A stretch of DNA of 39,772 nt from a virus, in IMG/VR virus record IMGVR_UViG_3300032157_000030, positions 1-39,772 of that record. One strand, written 5' to 3'. The notes beneath the pieces are model-generated. The model was not told where the DNA came from. It saw only the letters and a list, made by a program, of their open reading frames with translations, and did not search any database. A program made the translations under genes and the position numbers. Below, piece by piece: positions 1-7,482 of this stretch (within the stretch, counting starts at the first letter, position 1; each line of letters starts with the position of its first letter).

Positions 1-39
1 GCCGACACGGCCGACCTGCAACACATCCCCCGGCATCGC

Positions 40-67
40 TTGACTCCTCCCCCGCCGGGGCTAACTT
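40..67 (+). promoter_or_regulatory. Probable ssrA promoter
   Basis: A TTGACT hexamer at 40-45 and a TAACTT hexamer at 62-67 are separated by 16 bases, giving a sigma-70-like promoter whose start would fall near 74. That is about 16 bases before the mature tmRNA 5' end, which fits RNase P trimming of a short leader. This is read from the sequence only. Confidence 0.6.
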
Positions 68-89
68 GCCTTCTGCAAAGGAGATTTTT

Positions 90-438
<349 letters not shown>

Positions 439-474
439 CTTTTCTAGCTGTTTTGATGCTTGGTCCTAGAGTCG

Positions 475-524
475 TCTCAGTCCGTTGCCGTCAGGTTGCC
501 GTTGCAGCCTGGGCCGGACTGAGA
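475..524. promoter_or_regulatory. 10-bp inverted repeat over the integrase 3' end
   Basis: TCTCAGTCCG (475-484) is exactly complementary to CGGACTGAGA (515-524). The repeat spans the integrase stop codon at 491-493 and lies between that gene and attL. It may be an integrase arm-binding site or a weak terminator; no T-run follows on either side, so I favour neither. Confidence 0.4.
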
Positions 525-1600
525 TGAGTGGACCTGTCCTCGAGCAGCGCGATGGCCCGCCGGGTCTCCCCGGGGGCCAGGTGCATGTAGCGGAGCGTGG
601 TGGTGAGATCCTTGTGCCCCGCCAGCTCCATGATGGCCTTGGCCGTCGCTCCGCGCATTGCCAAGTGTGAGCAGAAGCTGTGCCTCAAGATGTGCACGTT
701 GCCGTTCACTTCGAGCCGTGCCCGTTTCTGCACCTTCATCAGCAGGCGCCGGAGAGCCTTGGGCGTGAACATCTCGCCCTTGCTGTCCGTGTACAGCACC
801 CGGTCTCCCTGTAGATGCTGGTGCCTCTTTAACGCCTGGTAGAGCCGCTCGGTCAAGGGCACGACTCGCGTGGTGCGACCCTTGGTGTCGTCTAGGCTGC
901 GCTCGCCTTTGATGACGACCTCTGCCTCCTCGATGGTGACGAGCCGGCGCCGTAGGTCACAGGCGGACCAGAGGAGCGGGAACATCTCGCTCCGCCGGAG
1001 CCCAGCCTCACCACCGAGCAACACGATGACTTCCGCCGTCGTGCTCACTTTGCGGGCGGCTTCGACCAACCACTCGAATTGATCGAAGTCATAGAAAGGC
1101 CGGCTCTTGTCCTGGCGGTCGTAGAGGCGGAATTTGTGGGGGACATGCGGGATGGACCCCAGCTCCGCCGCGACTTGGAGCAGGGAGTTCAGCGCCGTCG
1201 CGCTGTTGTTGTACGTGCTCCGGGACTTCCCTTCGAACCGCTTGCGCAACTTCACTTGGTCCCTGGGATCGAAGCTGTCGAGTCGACGGTCCCCAAAGAG
1301 CGGGACCAGATGAGCGCGGAGCACGCTCTCTTTGCTCTCGATGCCGGAAGCCTTGTGCCGCTCGCCCTTGCACCAGTCGATGAACTGGGACTCGAACTGG
1401 CAGAGCGTCGGGATGTCTGATGCCGCCTCCTTTCCGTGGGTGCCATCGAGCAGGGCTTGGCGGATCTGCCGCTCATACGCCTCTGCTCCCCGGCGCGTTT
1501 GGACGGGGGACGTCTTGCGGATCCTCTCGGCGCGCCCGTCCGCGTGCACGAAGTCTATATCCACGATCCACTTCTCTCGGTTGTTCTGTCTGACCGTCAT
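491..1600 (-). CDS. int: Tyrosine-family phage integrase
   Basis: This 369-residue site-specific recombinase most likely integrates and excises this prophage at ssrA. An N-terminal arm-type domain (residues 1-60) and a SAM-like core-binding domain (about 65-150) precede the catalytic domain (about 170-350). The catalytic set is complete: Arg202 in GLRRSE, Lys240 in DDTKGR, His303 and Arg306 in HILRHSF, His329 in AGHKDL and Tyr338 in TLRYMH. Length is normal for the family. It overlaps the upstream excisionase-like gene by 4 bases (ATGA), so the two are translationally coupled. It faces ssrA, as is usual for ssrA-specific integrases. Confidence 0.95.
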   Translation of the reverse strand: MTVRQNNREKWIVDIDFVHADGRAERIRKTSPVQTRRGAEAYERQIRQALLDGTHGKEAASDIPTLCQFESQFIDWCKGERHKASGIESKESVLRAHLVPLFGDRRLDSFDPRDQVKLRKRFEGKSRSTYNNSATALNSLLQVAAELGSIPHVPHKFRLYDRQDKSRPFYDFDQFEWLVEAARKVSTTAEVIVLLGGEAGLRRSEMFPLLWSACDLRRRLVTIEEAEVVIKGERSLDDTKGRTTRVVPLTERLYQALKRHQHLQGDRVLYTDSKGEMFTPKALRRLLMKVQKRARLEVNGNVHILRHSFCSHLAMRGATAKAIMELAGHKDLTTTLRYMHLAPGETRRAIALLEDRSTHLSPAQAATAT

Positions 1601-1854
1601 CGCCTGCCCTTTCGGGTTTGCGAGACGGGGACTTGGCCAGTAGAGAGCCAGGCTAGCACGGTGGGCCCGTGGATCCGTATAGAGCGACCCAGCTTCACGG
1701 CGCCGGGGAGCTGACCGTCCTGAATCAGGCCATAGAGAGTCTTGCGGTTGATCTTCAGCAGCGCGGCCAGCTCGTCGACAGTCAGGGCCGGGGAGCTGAA
1801 GCCGGGTGCGGAATCGGGTTCCGCTGCGTCCGTTGTCGAGGTGTCCTGTACCAT
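1597..1854 (-). CDS. xis: Excisionase-like HTH protein
   Basis: This 85-residue protein has a MerR/excisionase-type winged-helix DNA-binding domain at about residues 22-72: LTVDELAALLKINRKTLYGL, then a LPGAVKLGRSIRI wing and the typical AWLSTG end. A disordered acidic leader precedes it. It lies directly upstream of the integrase and overlaps it by 4 bases, so a role as recombination directionality factor is likely. It could also be a regulator of the integrase operon. The region upstream holds three TTTAGGG-type motifs that probably control it. Confidence 0.85.
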   Translation of the reverse strand: MVQDTSTTDAAEPDSAPGFSSPALTVDELAALLKINRKTLYGLIQDGQLPGAVKLGRSIRIHGPTVLAWLSTGQVPVSQTRKGRR

Positions 1855-1874
1855 CCCGGCAGTTACCCCGGCGC

Positions 1875-2029
1875 GAATTTAGGGCCGCTCACCGAGGGCG
1901 ACGAGTTTAGGGCGCGCTTCTCTCCGATGAGAAATCCAGCAGGAAAACCCGTCCCGAATCAACGGTTCGAGAACGCCTCCCCCCTAAAAAGGGAGGCGTT
2001 GGTTTTTCTGGAGTCATCGAGTTTAGGGC
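1875..2029. promoter_or_regulatory. Three TTTAGGGC-type putative operators
   Basis: Directional motifs GAATTTAGGGC (1875-1885), GAGTTTAGGGC (1903-1913) and GAGTTTAGGGC (2019-2029) lie in the gap between the divergent xis (minus) and membrane-protein (plus) genes. The first pair is 28 bases apart and sits just upstream of the xis start. On the minus strand the first motif lies roughly at the -35 position relative to a TAACTG hexamer. The same motif recurs in the 36.2-kb promoter region, so a common DNA-binding regulator is inferred. The rest of the 1855-2138 gap holds a terminator-like hairpin and no convincing gene. Confidence 0.55.
1972..2007 (+). terminator. Strong intrinsic terminator without an obvious upstream gene
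   Basis: AACGCCTCCC (1972-1981) pairs perfectly with GGGAGGCGTT (1991-2000) around a 9-base loop, and GGTTTTT follows at 2001-2007. It is oriented plus, yet the upstream genes run minus. It may end a short untranslated RNA starting in 1855-1970, or attenuate transcription toward the gene at 2139. Confidence 0.75.
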
Positions 2030-2112
2030 AGTGTGTTTTTAGAGAGCACGCCCGTCCCATCTGGGAACACTAAAGTAGAGGGTCTACCGGTATAGAGAGC
2101 GGCGCGACCCTG

Positions 2113-2137
2113 GAAATGGAGCTACCCCGTCCATTTC
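2113..2137 (+). promoter_or_regulatory. Hairpin next to the start codon, arms shared with the capsid leader
   Basis: GAAATGGA (2113-2120) and TCCATTTC (2130-2137) form an 8-bp hairpin ending one base before the ATG at 2139. It contains the region where a ribosome-binding site should lie. The same two arms occur in the capsid leader hairpin at 5318-5337 with a 4-base loop instead of 9. Confidence 0.5.
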
Positions 2138-2138
2138 T

Positions 2139-2768
2139 ATGGCTCTCTGGATCCTCGCTGTGTGTCTCGTCGGGTTGCTCCTGCTCCGCGCCTATCGCCG
2201 TCGTCGAGCAGAGGCACGCTTGGTGGTGCAGTCCCGAGCGTTCACCCGTGCGGACCACTCTGTCATGGTCGACATGGAGAGGACGCTGGCGCAGCTGCCC
2301 TCGGCTCGTAGCCATCAGATCATGAGGGCGGAGCTGGACGGTGCGCTCCAGCAACGGGCGGAGAGACGGTTCCGCGCGGCTGTCCGCGAGTACCTCCAGG
2401 GGGACGAGACGGCGCTGCAGGCGCTCGAGATGGAGCTGGACCAAGGGGACCTCCCCGAGCAGCGGGCGGGCGAGATCATCGACGAGGAGAACGGGTGCGG
2501 GAGGGTTCCCCAGCGGGCCAAGCCGGGGTTCATGACGACGGTCAAAGCAGCCGGGCTCGTCCTCTTGGGCTGCGCCGTACTCGCTCCGGTTGCCATCTAC
2601 GTCGACGACGCCCGGGCCCAGGAGCGGTCCCGTGCGGCCGGCATCGAGCGCGCCCAGGCAAAGGGTCGATACAGTGCATCGACCCCTGTCGAGGTGCCCG
2701 CCAAGCCCAAGGGTGAGTATTCGGCACCCACCCCCGTCGAGCTTCCGGCTGGCGCGGTCGAGCTGTGA
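2139..2768 (+). CDS. Membrane protein of unknown function, two transmembrane segments
   Basis: I do not recognise this 209-residue protein. It opens with a hydrophobic segment (about residues 3-17, LWILAVCLVGLLLL) followed by an arginine cluster (RAYRRRR), an alpha-helical charged middle part, a second hydrophobic segment (about 132-152) and a C-terminal tail with two similar units (YSASTPVEVP and YSAPTPVELP). The arginines predict a cytoplasmic middle region with both termini outside. It is the first plus-strand gene after the integrase promoter region. Superinfection exclusion or another lysogeny-related envelope role is possible but unsupported. Confidence 0.65.
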   Translation: MALWILAVCLVGLLLLRAYRRRRAEARLVVQSRAFTRADHSVMVDMERTLAQLPSARSHQIMRAELDGALQQRAERRFRAAVREYLQGDETALQALEMELDQGDLPEQRAGEIIDEENGCGRVPQRAKPGFMTTVKAAGLVLLGCAVLAPVAIYVDDARAQERSRAAGIERAQAKGRYSASTPVEVPAKPKGEYSAPTPVELPAGAVEL

Positions 2769-2912
2769 GCACAAGGCAGAATCCCCAGCGGTTTCGACAT
2801 TGCAGACGAGCATCTGCAGTGCAGCCGCGCCGTCAGGATTGAGCAATCCATACGTTATAGACGATCGTCTGTGACGCAGCCGATGTAGCTCGCCGGGCTA
2901 CGACGCCCTGAG

Positions 2913-3698
2913 TCAGTAGATGGGATCGTCGGCCAGGTCCGACTTGATGTCTGGGATCGACTTGTAGCCGAATCGATCCAGCGTGGCGCGCACGGTGCGC
3001 TGGAACGACGCGGACCCCAGGGGCGAGATGTAGACGGCTTCGATCAGCTTCTCCACGTCGACGGGGATCGCAAGCCCACCGTCACTGATCTCGAAATTCG
3101 CCTTCGCCGCGTCGACAGCCGCCTGGGCGCCTTCCGTAATCATCGCCACTGCCCGGACCTCCCGTTCATGCTGAAAGGCGTGCCGCTTGTGGAGGTAGGG
3201 AAAGTAGATGTTGTAGGGTGGAAGCGTCGCTGTCTTGTAGTCGATGTATTCGACGTGGCCGATGTTGATGCCCCAGTTGTCGGTGCTGCCTCGAGGCAGC
3301 GTCTTGGGGGGCAGCGCCTCTGCCAGTCGCCCGACGGTGGTCTTGATCGCGACCCCCTCCCCGGTAAGACCGTACAGGGACCACATGGCCTCCGACTCGT
3401 GAATGGCTCGGTGCCAGCAACTGATCGCGATGATGTTGCGGATGCGGACGCGCTCCTTGCGGTAGTTCTCGTAGGACTCGGGCGACATGGTCCGGGCCGC
3501 GTACTCGCGCATGTGATCGTCGAGTCGCTTTGGCACCGATCCCTCGAACCGGTCCTTGAAGTTGCGTGCGCGGCAGAAAAAGAGCCGCCGGGTGTCGAGC
3601 AGCGAGATGAGTTTTGGGAGCGTGTGATAGCGCCAGAGGATGGTATCCGCGGGCGGAATCTTGAAAGCTTCGTGATGCTCGGGGCAGTAGTAGTACAC
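2913..3698 (-). CDS. DUF2971-like protein
   Basis: The 261-residue protein has the pattern of DUF2971 proteins: an N-terminal WRYHTLPKLISLL, then LFFCRARNFKDRFEG (the 'F.D.FEG' motif), AISCWHRAIHESEAMWSLYGLTGEGVAIK in the middle, and a FQHEREVRAVA motif near residue 180. Two N-terminal residues (Cys5, His8) might form part of a metal site. The family has no settled function but often occurs in mobile and defence-rich regions. The start is GTG at 3698. It is flanked by unrelated genes on both sides and is likely a lysogenic accessory gene. Confidence 0.8.
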   Translation of the reverse strand: MYYYCPEHHEAFKIPPADTILWRYHTLPKLISLLDTRRLFFCRARNFKDRFEGSVPKRLDDHMREYAARTMSPESYENYRKERVRIRNIIAISCWHRAIHESEAMWSLYGLTGEGVAIKTTVGRLAEALPPKTLPRGSTDNWGINIGHVEYIDYKTATLPPYNIYFPYLHKRHAFQHEREVRAVAMITEGAQAAVDAAKANFEISDGGLAIPVDVEKLIEAVYISPLGSASFQRTVRATLDRFGYKSIPDIKSDLADDPIY

Positions 3699-3802
3699 GG
3701 CGCAACTCTCCAGGGGCGGCCTGACCCCAACGCCGCCAGCGTAGCACGGCTCGTCGTCAGTGTAGCGGCTTTGGTCTCAGGGGCTCGAATCCCTTTGGCT
3801 AG

Positions 3803-4042
3803 CTAACAAAGCCTCCGAATGCTTGTTGCGAAAACTGTCTGGAAGCTGCTGCGCGTGGGCCTCACCAAGTCGTCGCCAAGAGCAAACCAGCGCTCCATGC
3901 GGAGACGGGGCGGGGTCGTCTCGTCCGGGTCCTTGCCCAACTTGACCATCAAGAGGCAGGGCTTCTTGGGATCACCATCGTTGGCCACGACGTACCACTC
4001 CTCGTCCCCATTGATGAGCAGAGTCATGCCCGGTTCGTACAC
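3803..4042 (-). CDS. Small hypothetical protein
   Basis: A 79-residue protein of unknown function. It begins with a GTG at 4042 (an ATG five codons in is also possible). The residue pattern (GMTLLINGDEEWYVVAND, PCLLMVKLG, MERWFALGDDLV) suggests a small beta-rich fold. It lies between the small-terminase-like gene and the DUF2971-like gene on the same strand, so all three may be co-transcribed. Confidence 0.55.
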   Translation of the reverse strand: MYEPGMTLLINGDEEWYVVANDGDPKKPCLLMVKLGKDPDETTPPRLRMERWFALGDDLVRPTRSSFQTVFATSIRRLC

Positions 4043-4110
4043 CCGCGAGTAGACGGCAGTAGCTACCAGCCATTCAGTGCCTATCGTTGATAGTCTTGAC
4101 TAGGGATTCT

Positions 4111-4776
4111 TTAGACCTGACGAGGCGGGGGCCCCGTGCGAGCCATTCCCACCGAGCGCACCGGTCCCGTCGTAGTCGGTAACTGAGGCCCAGGCGGCCC
4201 GCCCTTGGGAAGTAGGAACCCGGCTGCCTTGGCTGCGTCTCTCTGCTCGGGAGAGAGCGAGGCCAGGATCTCGAGCGCTTTCTGCCGACGAGCGGGGTCG
4301 CTCTCCGGGGCAAACATGGCGACGGCGCTAACGCCCAAGCCGTTCCACAATAGCCCGAACCGAGTTTGTAGAAGCCACTTGGCCTCGGCCACATTGGGCC
4401 TGGGCATCGGGTGGCCGTGCTCGTCGAGACGAATACGGGGACGTCGCCCCAATGCGGCGTCGAGGACGACGTTCAACAGGTCCTGGCTCAGCTCCGCCTC
4501 GATGGCCAGGAACTCCGCCGCAAACGTCTTGTAGGGTTCGATCGCGTACTCGTCGAGCCCCTTGCGTAGGTACGTCTTGAGGGAGTCCGGAGACAGACCG
4601 CACTTGATCGCGGTCATCTGAGGCCAGTCCCCCTCTCGGTGCGCGTCGAGCAGCCGGCGACTCATGAGAGGAGTCAGCGTCGTAGAGTGCCCGTTGGCGT
4701 CGAGCACCCACTCGATGACGCTGCGTTTCCTCCTCGAGTGGCGTTTCTTTGGTGGCGCGGGGACGGAATCGGGCAT
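4111..4776 (-). CDS. Putative terminase small subunit
   Basis: The 221-residue protein shows the layout of HTH small terminases: a basic leader (KKRHSRRKR), a helix-turn-helix (about residues 45-70, MTAIKCGLSPDSLKTYLRKG), a central helical part (about 78-110) and a conserved EAKWLLQTRFGLLWNG motif at about 130-145, like the 'WLLERRFP..WG' end of many small terminases. The small subunit binds the packaging start site. It sits about 20 kb from the large subunit on the prophage map and on the minus strand, so the link is by motif, not by neighbourhood. A different HTH regulator is the alternative. Confidence 0.6.
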   Translation of the reverse strand: MPDSVPAPPKKRHSRRKRSVIEWVLDANGHSTTLTPLMSRRLLDAHREGDWPQMTAIKCGLSPDSLKTYLRKGLDEYAIEPYKTFAAEFLAIEAELSQDLLNVVLDAALGRRPRIRLDEHGHPMPRPNVAEAKWLLQTRFGLLWNGLGVSAVAMFAPESDPARRQKALEILASLSPEQRDAAKAAGFLLPKGGPPGPQLPTTTGPVRSVGMARTGPPPRQV

Positions 4777-4835
4777 GCAGAAAAGGCCGGCTAATCAAAG
4801 CAAACGACGTGCTGGGCTTTTGGCTGGTCTCGAGA

Positions 4836-4846
4836 AATCCACTGAT
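4836..4846 (+). promoter_or_regulatory. AATCCA-type leader motif before the receiver gene
   Basis: AATCCACTGAT begins 25 bases before the GTG at 4861. It is one of a family of motifs found at the same distance from start codons of several phage genes. Confidence 0.5.
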
Positions 4847-4860
4847 GCGCCGCTGTAGGT

Positions 4861-5184
4861 GTGAGGATCCTCATCGTCGATGATGAGCCGCTCGTGGGGA
4901 GAGCGATGCGGCGTCTACTCCACGACCACGACGTGTTGATTGCAGAGCGCGGCATCGACGGCCTGGCTCTCTGGGAGCCGAGCGTGGACGTGGCGCTCAT
5001 CGACTACTCTCTCAACGTCGACATGACCGGGCTCCAAGTAGCGGCGTACTTGCGAGCGAAGGATCCCCGGCTCCGCATCGTGGTGATGGGGGGCGACCTC
5101 CCCGACGTGCTCCCGTATCCGCGCCTCGACAAGCCGTTCAGTACGGATCAGCTCCGGGCGGCCATCTCGGATTTCCGGCTGTGA
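4861..5184 (+). CDS. Stand-alone response-regulator receiver domain protein
   Basis: This 107-residue protein is a single CheY-like receiver domain with no output domain. The acidic pair is Asp7-Asp8 (ILIVDDEP), the phospho-acceptor is Asp48 (VALIDYSL) and the conserved lysine is Lys91 (LDKPFS). The usual Ser/Thr after beta-4 is replaced by Gly77 (VVMGGD), so the signal-induced switch may differ from CheY. It starts at GTG 4861 and is preceded by an AATCCA-type leader motif. It lies just upstream of the capsid leader and on the same strand. It could intercept a host phosphorelay or control late genes; both are inference. Confidence 0.85.
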   Translation: MRILIVDDEPLVGRAMRRLLHDHDVLIAERGIDGLALWEPSVDVALIDYSLNVDMTGLQVAAYLRAKDPRLRIVVMGGDLPDVLPYPRLDKPFSTDQLRAAISDFRL

Positions 5185-5271
5185 GCGCGCGCAAAAATCC
5201 GTGCGACCCGTTGCACGTGAAACCACAACTTGCCCAGTTGCACGCTGGGACACGTGAAAGCCGCGCATATC

Positions 5272-5297
5272 GCATTGGCTTAGCTCAAAGCCAATGC
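5272..5297 (+). promoter_or_regulatory. Perfect 10-bp hairpin in the capsid leader
   Basis: GCATTGGCTT (5272-5281) pairs with AAGCCAATGC (5288-5297) around the loop AGCTCA. No T-run follows, so it is more likely an RNA structural element or an operator than a terminator. Confidence 0.6.
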
Positions 5298-5315
5298 ACG
5301 GGGCTTGCTCGTTGC

Positions 5316-5339
5316 CCGAAATGGAGTCATCCATTTCGG
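5316..5339 (+). promoter_or_regulatory. Second perfect hairpin in the capsid leader
   Basis: CCGAAATGGA (5316-5325) pairs with TCCATTTCGG (5330-5339) around the tetraloop GTCA. Its inner 8 bp equal the arms of the hairpin at 2113-2137. Confidence 0.6.
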
Positions 5340-5355
5340 ACGCCTCACCCGGAGG

Positions 5356-5455
5356 GCGGGAAAAACAAGCCGGTGCGACCGAGGCAGTAGGTCAGACAAT
5401 CTGCCCAGCAACTGTGAGCTGTAAGGCCAGGCGCTCCACCCGCGGAGCAGAAAGC
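5356..5455 (+). ncRNA. Cobalamin-riboswitch-like segment (tentative)
   Basis: Three blocks occur in the order expected for the class: GGGAA, then CCGGTGCGACCG (compare GGTGCGAxTCC), then CCCAGCAACTGTGA (compare CCCGCAACTGTGA). GCCAGG follows near 5427. A side hairpin GGCAG/CTGCC lies between the second and third blocks. The typical 3' box (GAAGACC-type) is not clear and the downstream gene is a capsid gene, not a B12 gene, so this may be chance or a diverged relative. A covariance-model search would decide. Confidence 0.25.
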
Positions 5456-5467
5456 GGAGGAAACCTC

Positions 5468-5608
5468 ATGAAAAACAGGACTCCGCTCCATGTCTCAACC
5501 CTTTCAGCAATTGCTGAAGCGCAAGTACTCGACCCAAGAGAAGGTCGACAACATCGGTCTCGTCAAGACGACGTTCACCAAGGACGTCCCCAAGAAAGTC
5601 GATCCTGA
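5468..5608 (+). CDS. Possible leader peptide overlapping the capsid start
   Basis: An ATG at 5468 has the best Shine-Dalgarno sequence of the area (GGAGGAAACCTC before it) but opens a different frame from the capsid gene. It would encode 46 residues (MKNRTPLHVSTLSA...), ending inside the capsid gene at 5608. It might couple or tune capsid translation. The second half is strongly basic and looks like shadow sequence of the capsid frame, so confidence is low. Confidence 0.22.
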   Translation: MKNRTPLHVSTLSAIAEAQVLDPREGRQHRSRQDDVHQGRPQESRS

Positions 5609-6797
5609 GGGGGAGAGCTACACCTCATTCCTGACCGTCTCCGGTGGTCAGGCTTGGTCCGGTACCCGTGCGGGTGCCAGGGCCATCAGCGGTCAGGGCA
5701 ACGGTCGCGGCAACGGCGACTGGATCCAGATCACCAACAAGCACGGCTCCATCAAGGGCGAGGTGCGTTGGGACGAGCTGGACATCAAGCGCGCCAACAG
5801 TGGCTCCGCCTCTGCAATGCGCGCCGTGCTCGCTCACACGGACGGGCACCTTGCCAACTTCGGTCAGTTCCATGAGGGCTACATCCTCAACCACCGAGGC
5901 GGCTACCTCTGCACTGGGACCGTAGACGGCTCCGGTCTCGTCACGATCACGAGCAACGCAGAGCACGTCACCCGCATTCGCAAGCACATGATCCTCGTGG
6001 CGAGCGCTGCCAACGGGACGAGCGGCTCCCTCTTGGGCGCACCGAGCCTGGGCTATGTCATCTCCACCAGTCGCACCGGCGCCACGACGACGTTCACCGT
6101 CTCGACGACGAGCGGTGGATCCGCTGGGACCCCCGCCTCGTGGACGGGAACCATGTACTTTTTCATCTACGAGTCATGGTACGGCGCCAACGGCGGGGCG
6201 TGCACCGACGGCGGGACAGACGCATCATTCCTCATCGACAGCATCGACAGCTGGTGCCCGTCGACGGCGCCGGGTGCCACGCCGTTCAAGGGCGTCGTCC
6301 GCAACACGGACGACCTGCTCGGTGGCTTGCGGCTGACTTCTACGGAAGTCGCGGGCAAGAACACGCTCGAGCGTCTCCAGCTCCTGGCCGTGACCGGTGA
6401 GAGCCGATTCGGTTGGGAGAAGCGCAAGCGCAAGGTCTATCTCCACCCGACCCGGTTCCTCGAGGCGAGCATCCTGCTCCAGTCGACGGACATGCGGGAA
6501 CGTGGCTTCAAGGGCGACAGCACCGCGGGCGTTGGCTACGACGGCATCGTCGTCAAGTGCACCGGCGCGGAATTCGAGCTGATCTCGACGCCCCTCATGG
6601 ACCCGGACACGGCATGGATGCTGGTGCCGGAACTGTGGCTCCTCCACAGCCACGCTGGCTGGCCCGGGGTCATCGACGACGACGGTCTCCGTTTCGTCCG
6701 CATCGACGGTGAGGACGCTTTCGCCCTCCAGTACACGGCCTATGGCTCGCTCCGCACCGAGAACCCGGCCGAGGTCGCTCGCTGCCCGCTCAACTGA
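5490..6797 (+). CDS. Putative major capsid protein
   Basis: This 435-residue protein forms the head shell in my reading. The N-terminal part (LVKTTFTKDVPK, then YTSFLTVSGGQAWSGTRAGARA, residues about 20-65) and the central helical stretch (GSASAMRAVLAHTDGHLANFGQFHEGYIL) follow the pattern of HK97-fold coat proteins of short-tailed phages. There a 'GR.A...A......' strand precedes a long helix that distributes subunits. A Thr/Ser/Gly-rich beta insert (about 150-215) could be a surface domain. ATG 5490 has AGGA at 5477-5480. Position first in a short, separately terminated operon, typical for the most abundant protein, supports the call. No homology search was possible. Confidence 0.72.
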   Translation: MSQPFQQLLKRKYSTQEKVDNIGLVKTTFTKDVPKKVDPEGESYTSFLTVSGGQAWSGTRAGARAISGQGNGRGNGDWIQITNKHGSIKGEVRWDELDIKRANSGSASAMRAVLAHTDGHLANFGQFHEGYILNHRGGYLCTGTVDGSGLVTITSNAEHVTRIRKHMILVASAANGTSGSLLGAPSLGYVISTSRTGATTTFTVSTTSGGSAGTPASWTGTMYFFIYESWYGANGGACTDGGTDASFLIDSIDSWCPSTAPGATPFKGVVRNTDDLLGGLRLTSTEVAGKNTLERLQLLAVTGESRFGWEKRKRKVYLHPTRFLEASILLQSTDMRERGFKGDSTAGVGYDGIVVKCTGAEFELISTPLMDPDTAWMLVPELWLLHSHAGWPGVIDDDGLRFVRIDGEDAFALQYTAYGSLRTENPAEVARCPLN

Positions 6798-6806
6798 GGT
6801 GATGCC

Positions 6807-7202
6807 ATGGCTACCCAATTTGCCGGCATCAACAAGCAGGGAGCAGGTCCGGTCGTCAGCGGCTGGGTCAACCCTGTCACCATGGTTCTACAAGCAACCG
6901 TCGCCTCCGATGAGTCGGACGGCGATGTAGTGATCGACTCCGCGGCGTCGTCCCCAGGACAGACGATCACGGGGACGGCCACCACGGGCCAGTATTCGAT
7001 CACCTTTCCCAATGCGAAGCGGTTCCACTTCGTAAGCGGCAAGGTGCTGCTGGCCGAGTCGCTGGGGTCGGAGCTGTACATCGAAAGCTACGACGCCAAC
7101 GCGGGGACGGCGACTTTCGAGGCAGCCACCACCCCCGGCACGGCGGCAGATCCCGCCGCTAGCTCCCGGCTGTTCATCACGTACATGTTGGAGCGTGGCT
7201 AA
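6807..7202 (+). CDS. Small structural protein next to capsid
   Basis: A 131-residue, Thr/Ala/Gly-rich beta-type protein of unknown family. It starts 9 bases after the capsid stop with GAGGTG before the ATG, and its stop overlaps the next start (TAATG). Location directly after the major capsid gene and before a terminator suggests a head decoration or accessory virion protein made in large amounts. No catalytic motif is visible. Confidence 0.7.
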   Translation: MATQFAGINKQGAGPVVSGWVNPVTMVLQATVASDESDGDVVIDSAASSPGQTITGTATTGQYSITFPNAKRFHFVSGKVLLAESLGSELYIESYDANAGTATFEAATTPGTAADPAASSRLFITYMLERG

Positions 7203-7441
7203 TGGCCAAAGGAGGCAAGGGCCTGCTGATGCTCCTCGGTGGTCCGCCCAAGGGCAAGGCAGCAGAGGACGACGACGAGATGGACATGGATGACGACTAC
7301 CCGGAGGACACCGAGTCTGAGGGGGAGTCGGATCTCCCGGCGGGTTTCTCTGCACATGCAGAGGAGGCACTAGGGACTGCGGACCCCGCACGGATCCGCG
7401 CGCTCTACGACGCCTTCAAGGCCTGCCAAGAGATGGAGTGA
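7202..7441 (+). CDS. Small acidic protein of the capsid operon
   Basis: The 79-residue protein has a basic, hydrophobic start (MAKGGKGLLMLLGGPPKGK), an Asp/Glu-rich middle (EDDDEMDMDDDYPEDTESEGE, split here only by reading) and a helical end (AEEALGTADPARIRALYDAFKACQEME). The two genes overlap at TAATG. It is the last gene before a strong terminator. A scaffold-like or capsid-accessory role is plausible, but I do not recognise it. Confidence 0.65.
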   Translation: MAKGGKGLLMLLGGPPKGKAAEDDDEMDMDDDYPEDTESEGESDLPAGFSAHAEEALGTADPARIRALYDAFKACQEME

Positions 7442-7449
7442 GAAATCCA

Positions 7450-7482
7450 CCCCCAGCGGGTTTAGGCCCGCTGGGGGTTCTC
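7450..7482 (+). terminator. Intrinsic terminator of the capsid operon
   Basis: CCCCCAGCGGG (7450-7460) pairs with CCCGCTGGGGG (7467-7477) around TTTAGG, followed by TTCTCT. It separates the capsid cassette from the connector and tail genes. Confidence 0.88.

Larger units (their letters stand above)
5185..5467 (+). promoter_or_regulatory. Structured leader of the capsid operon
   Basis: This 283-base gap has no convincing gene but is rich in structure. CACGTGAAA occurs at 5214 and again at 5251. A perfect 10-bp hairpin lies at 5272-5297 (loop AGCTCA) and another at 5316-5339 (loop GTCA). From 5356 to about 5440 follow GGGAA, CCGGTGCGACCG and CCCAGCAACTGTGA, blocks that resemble the conserved core of cobalamin riboswitches. 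A near-consensus ribosome-binding sequence (GGAGGAAA) ends the leader at about 5456-5463. A late promoter probably lies in the first 100 bases. Confidence 0.55.

Noticed and set aside
3775-3800. A T-arm-like string (GGGGCTCGAATCCC) as a tRNA or attachment site
   Set aside because: No acceptor, D or anticodon arm can be built upstream, and it does not match the ssrA 3' end.
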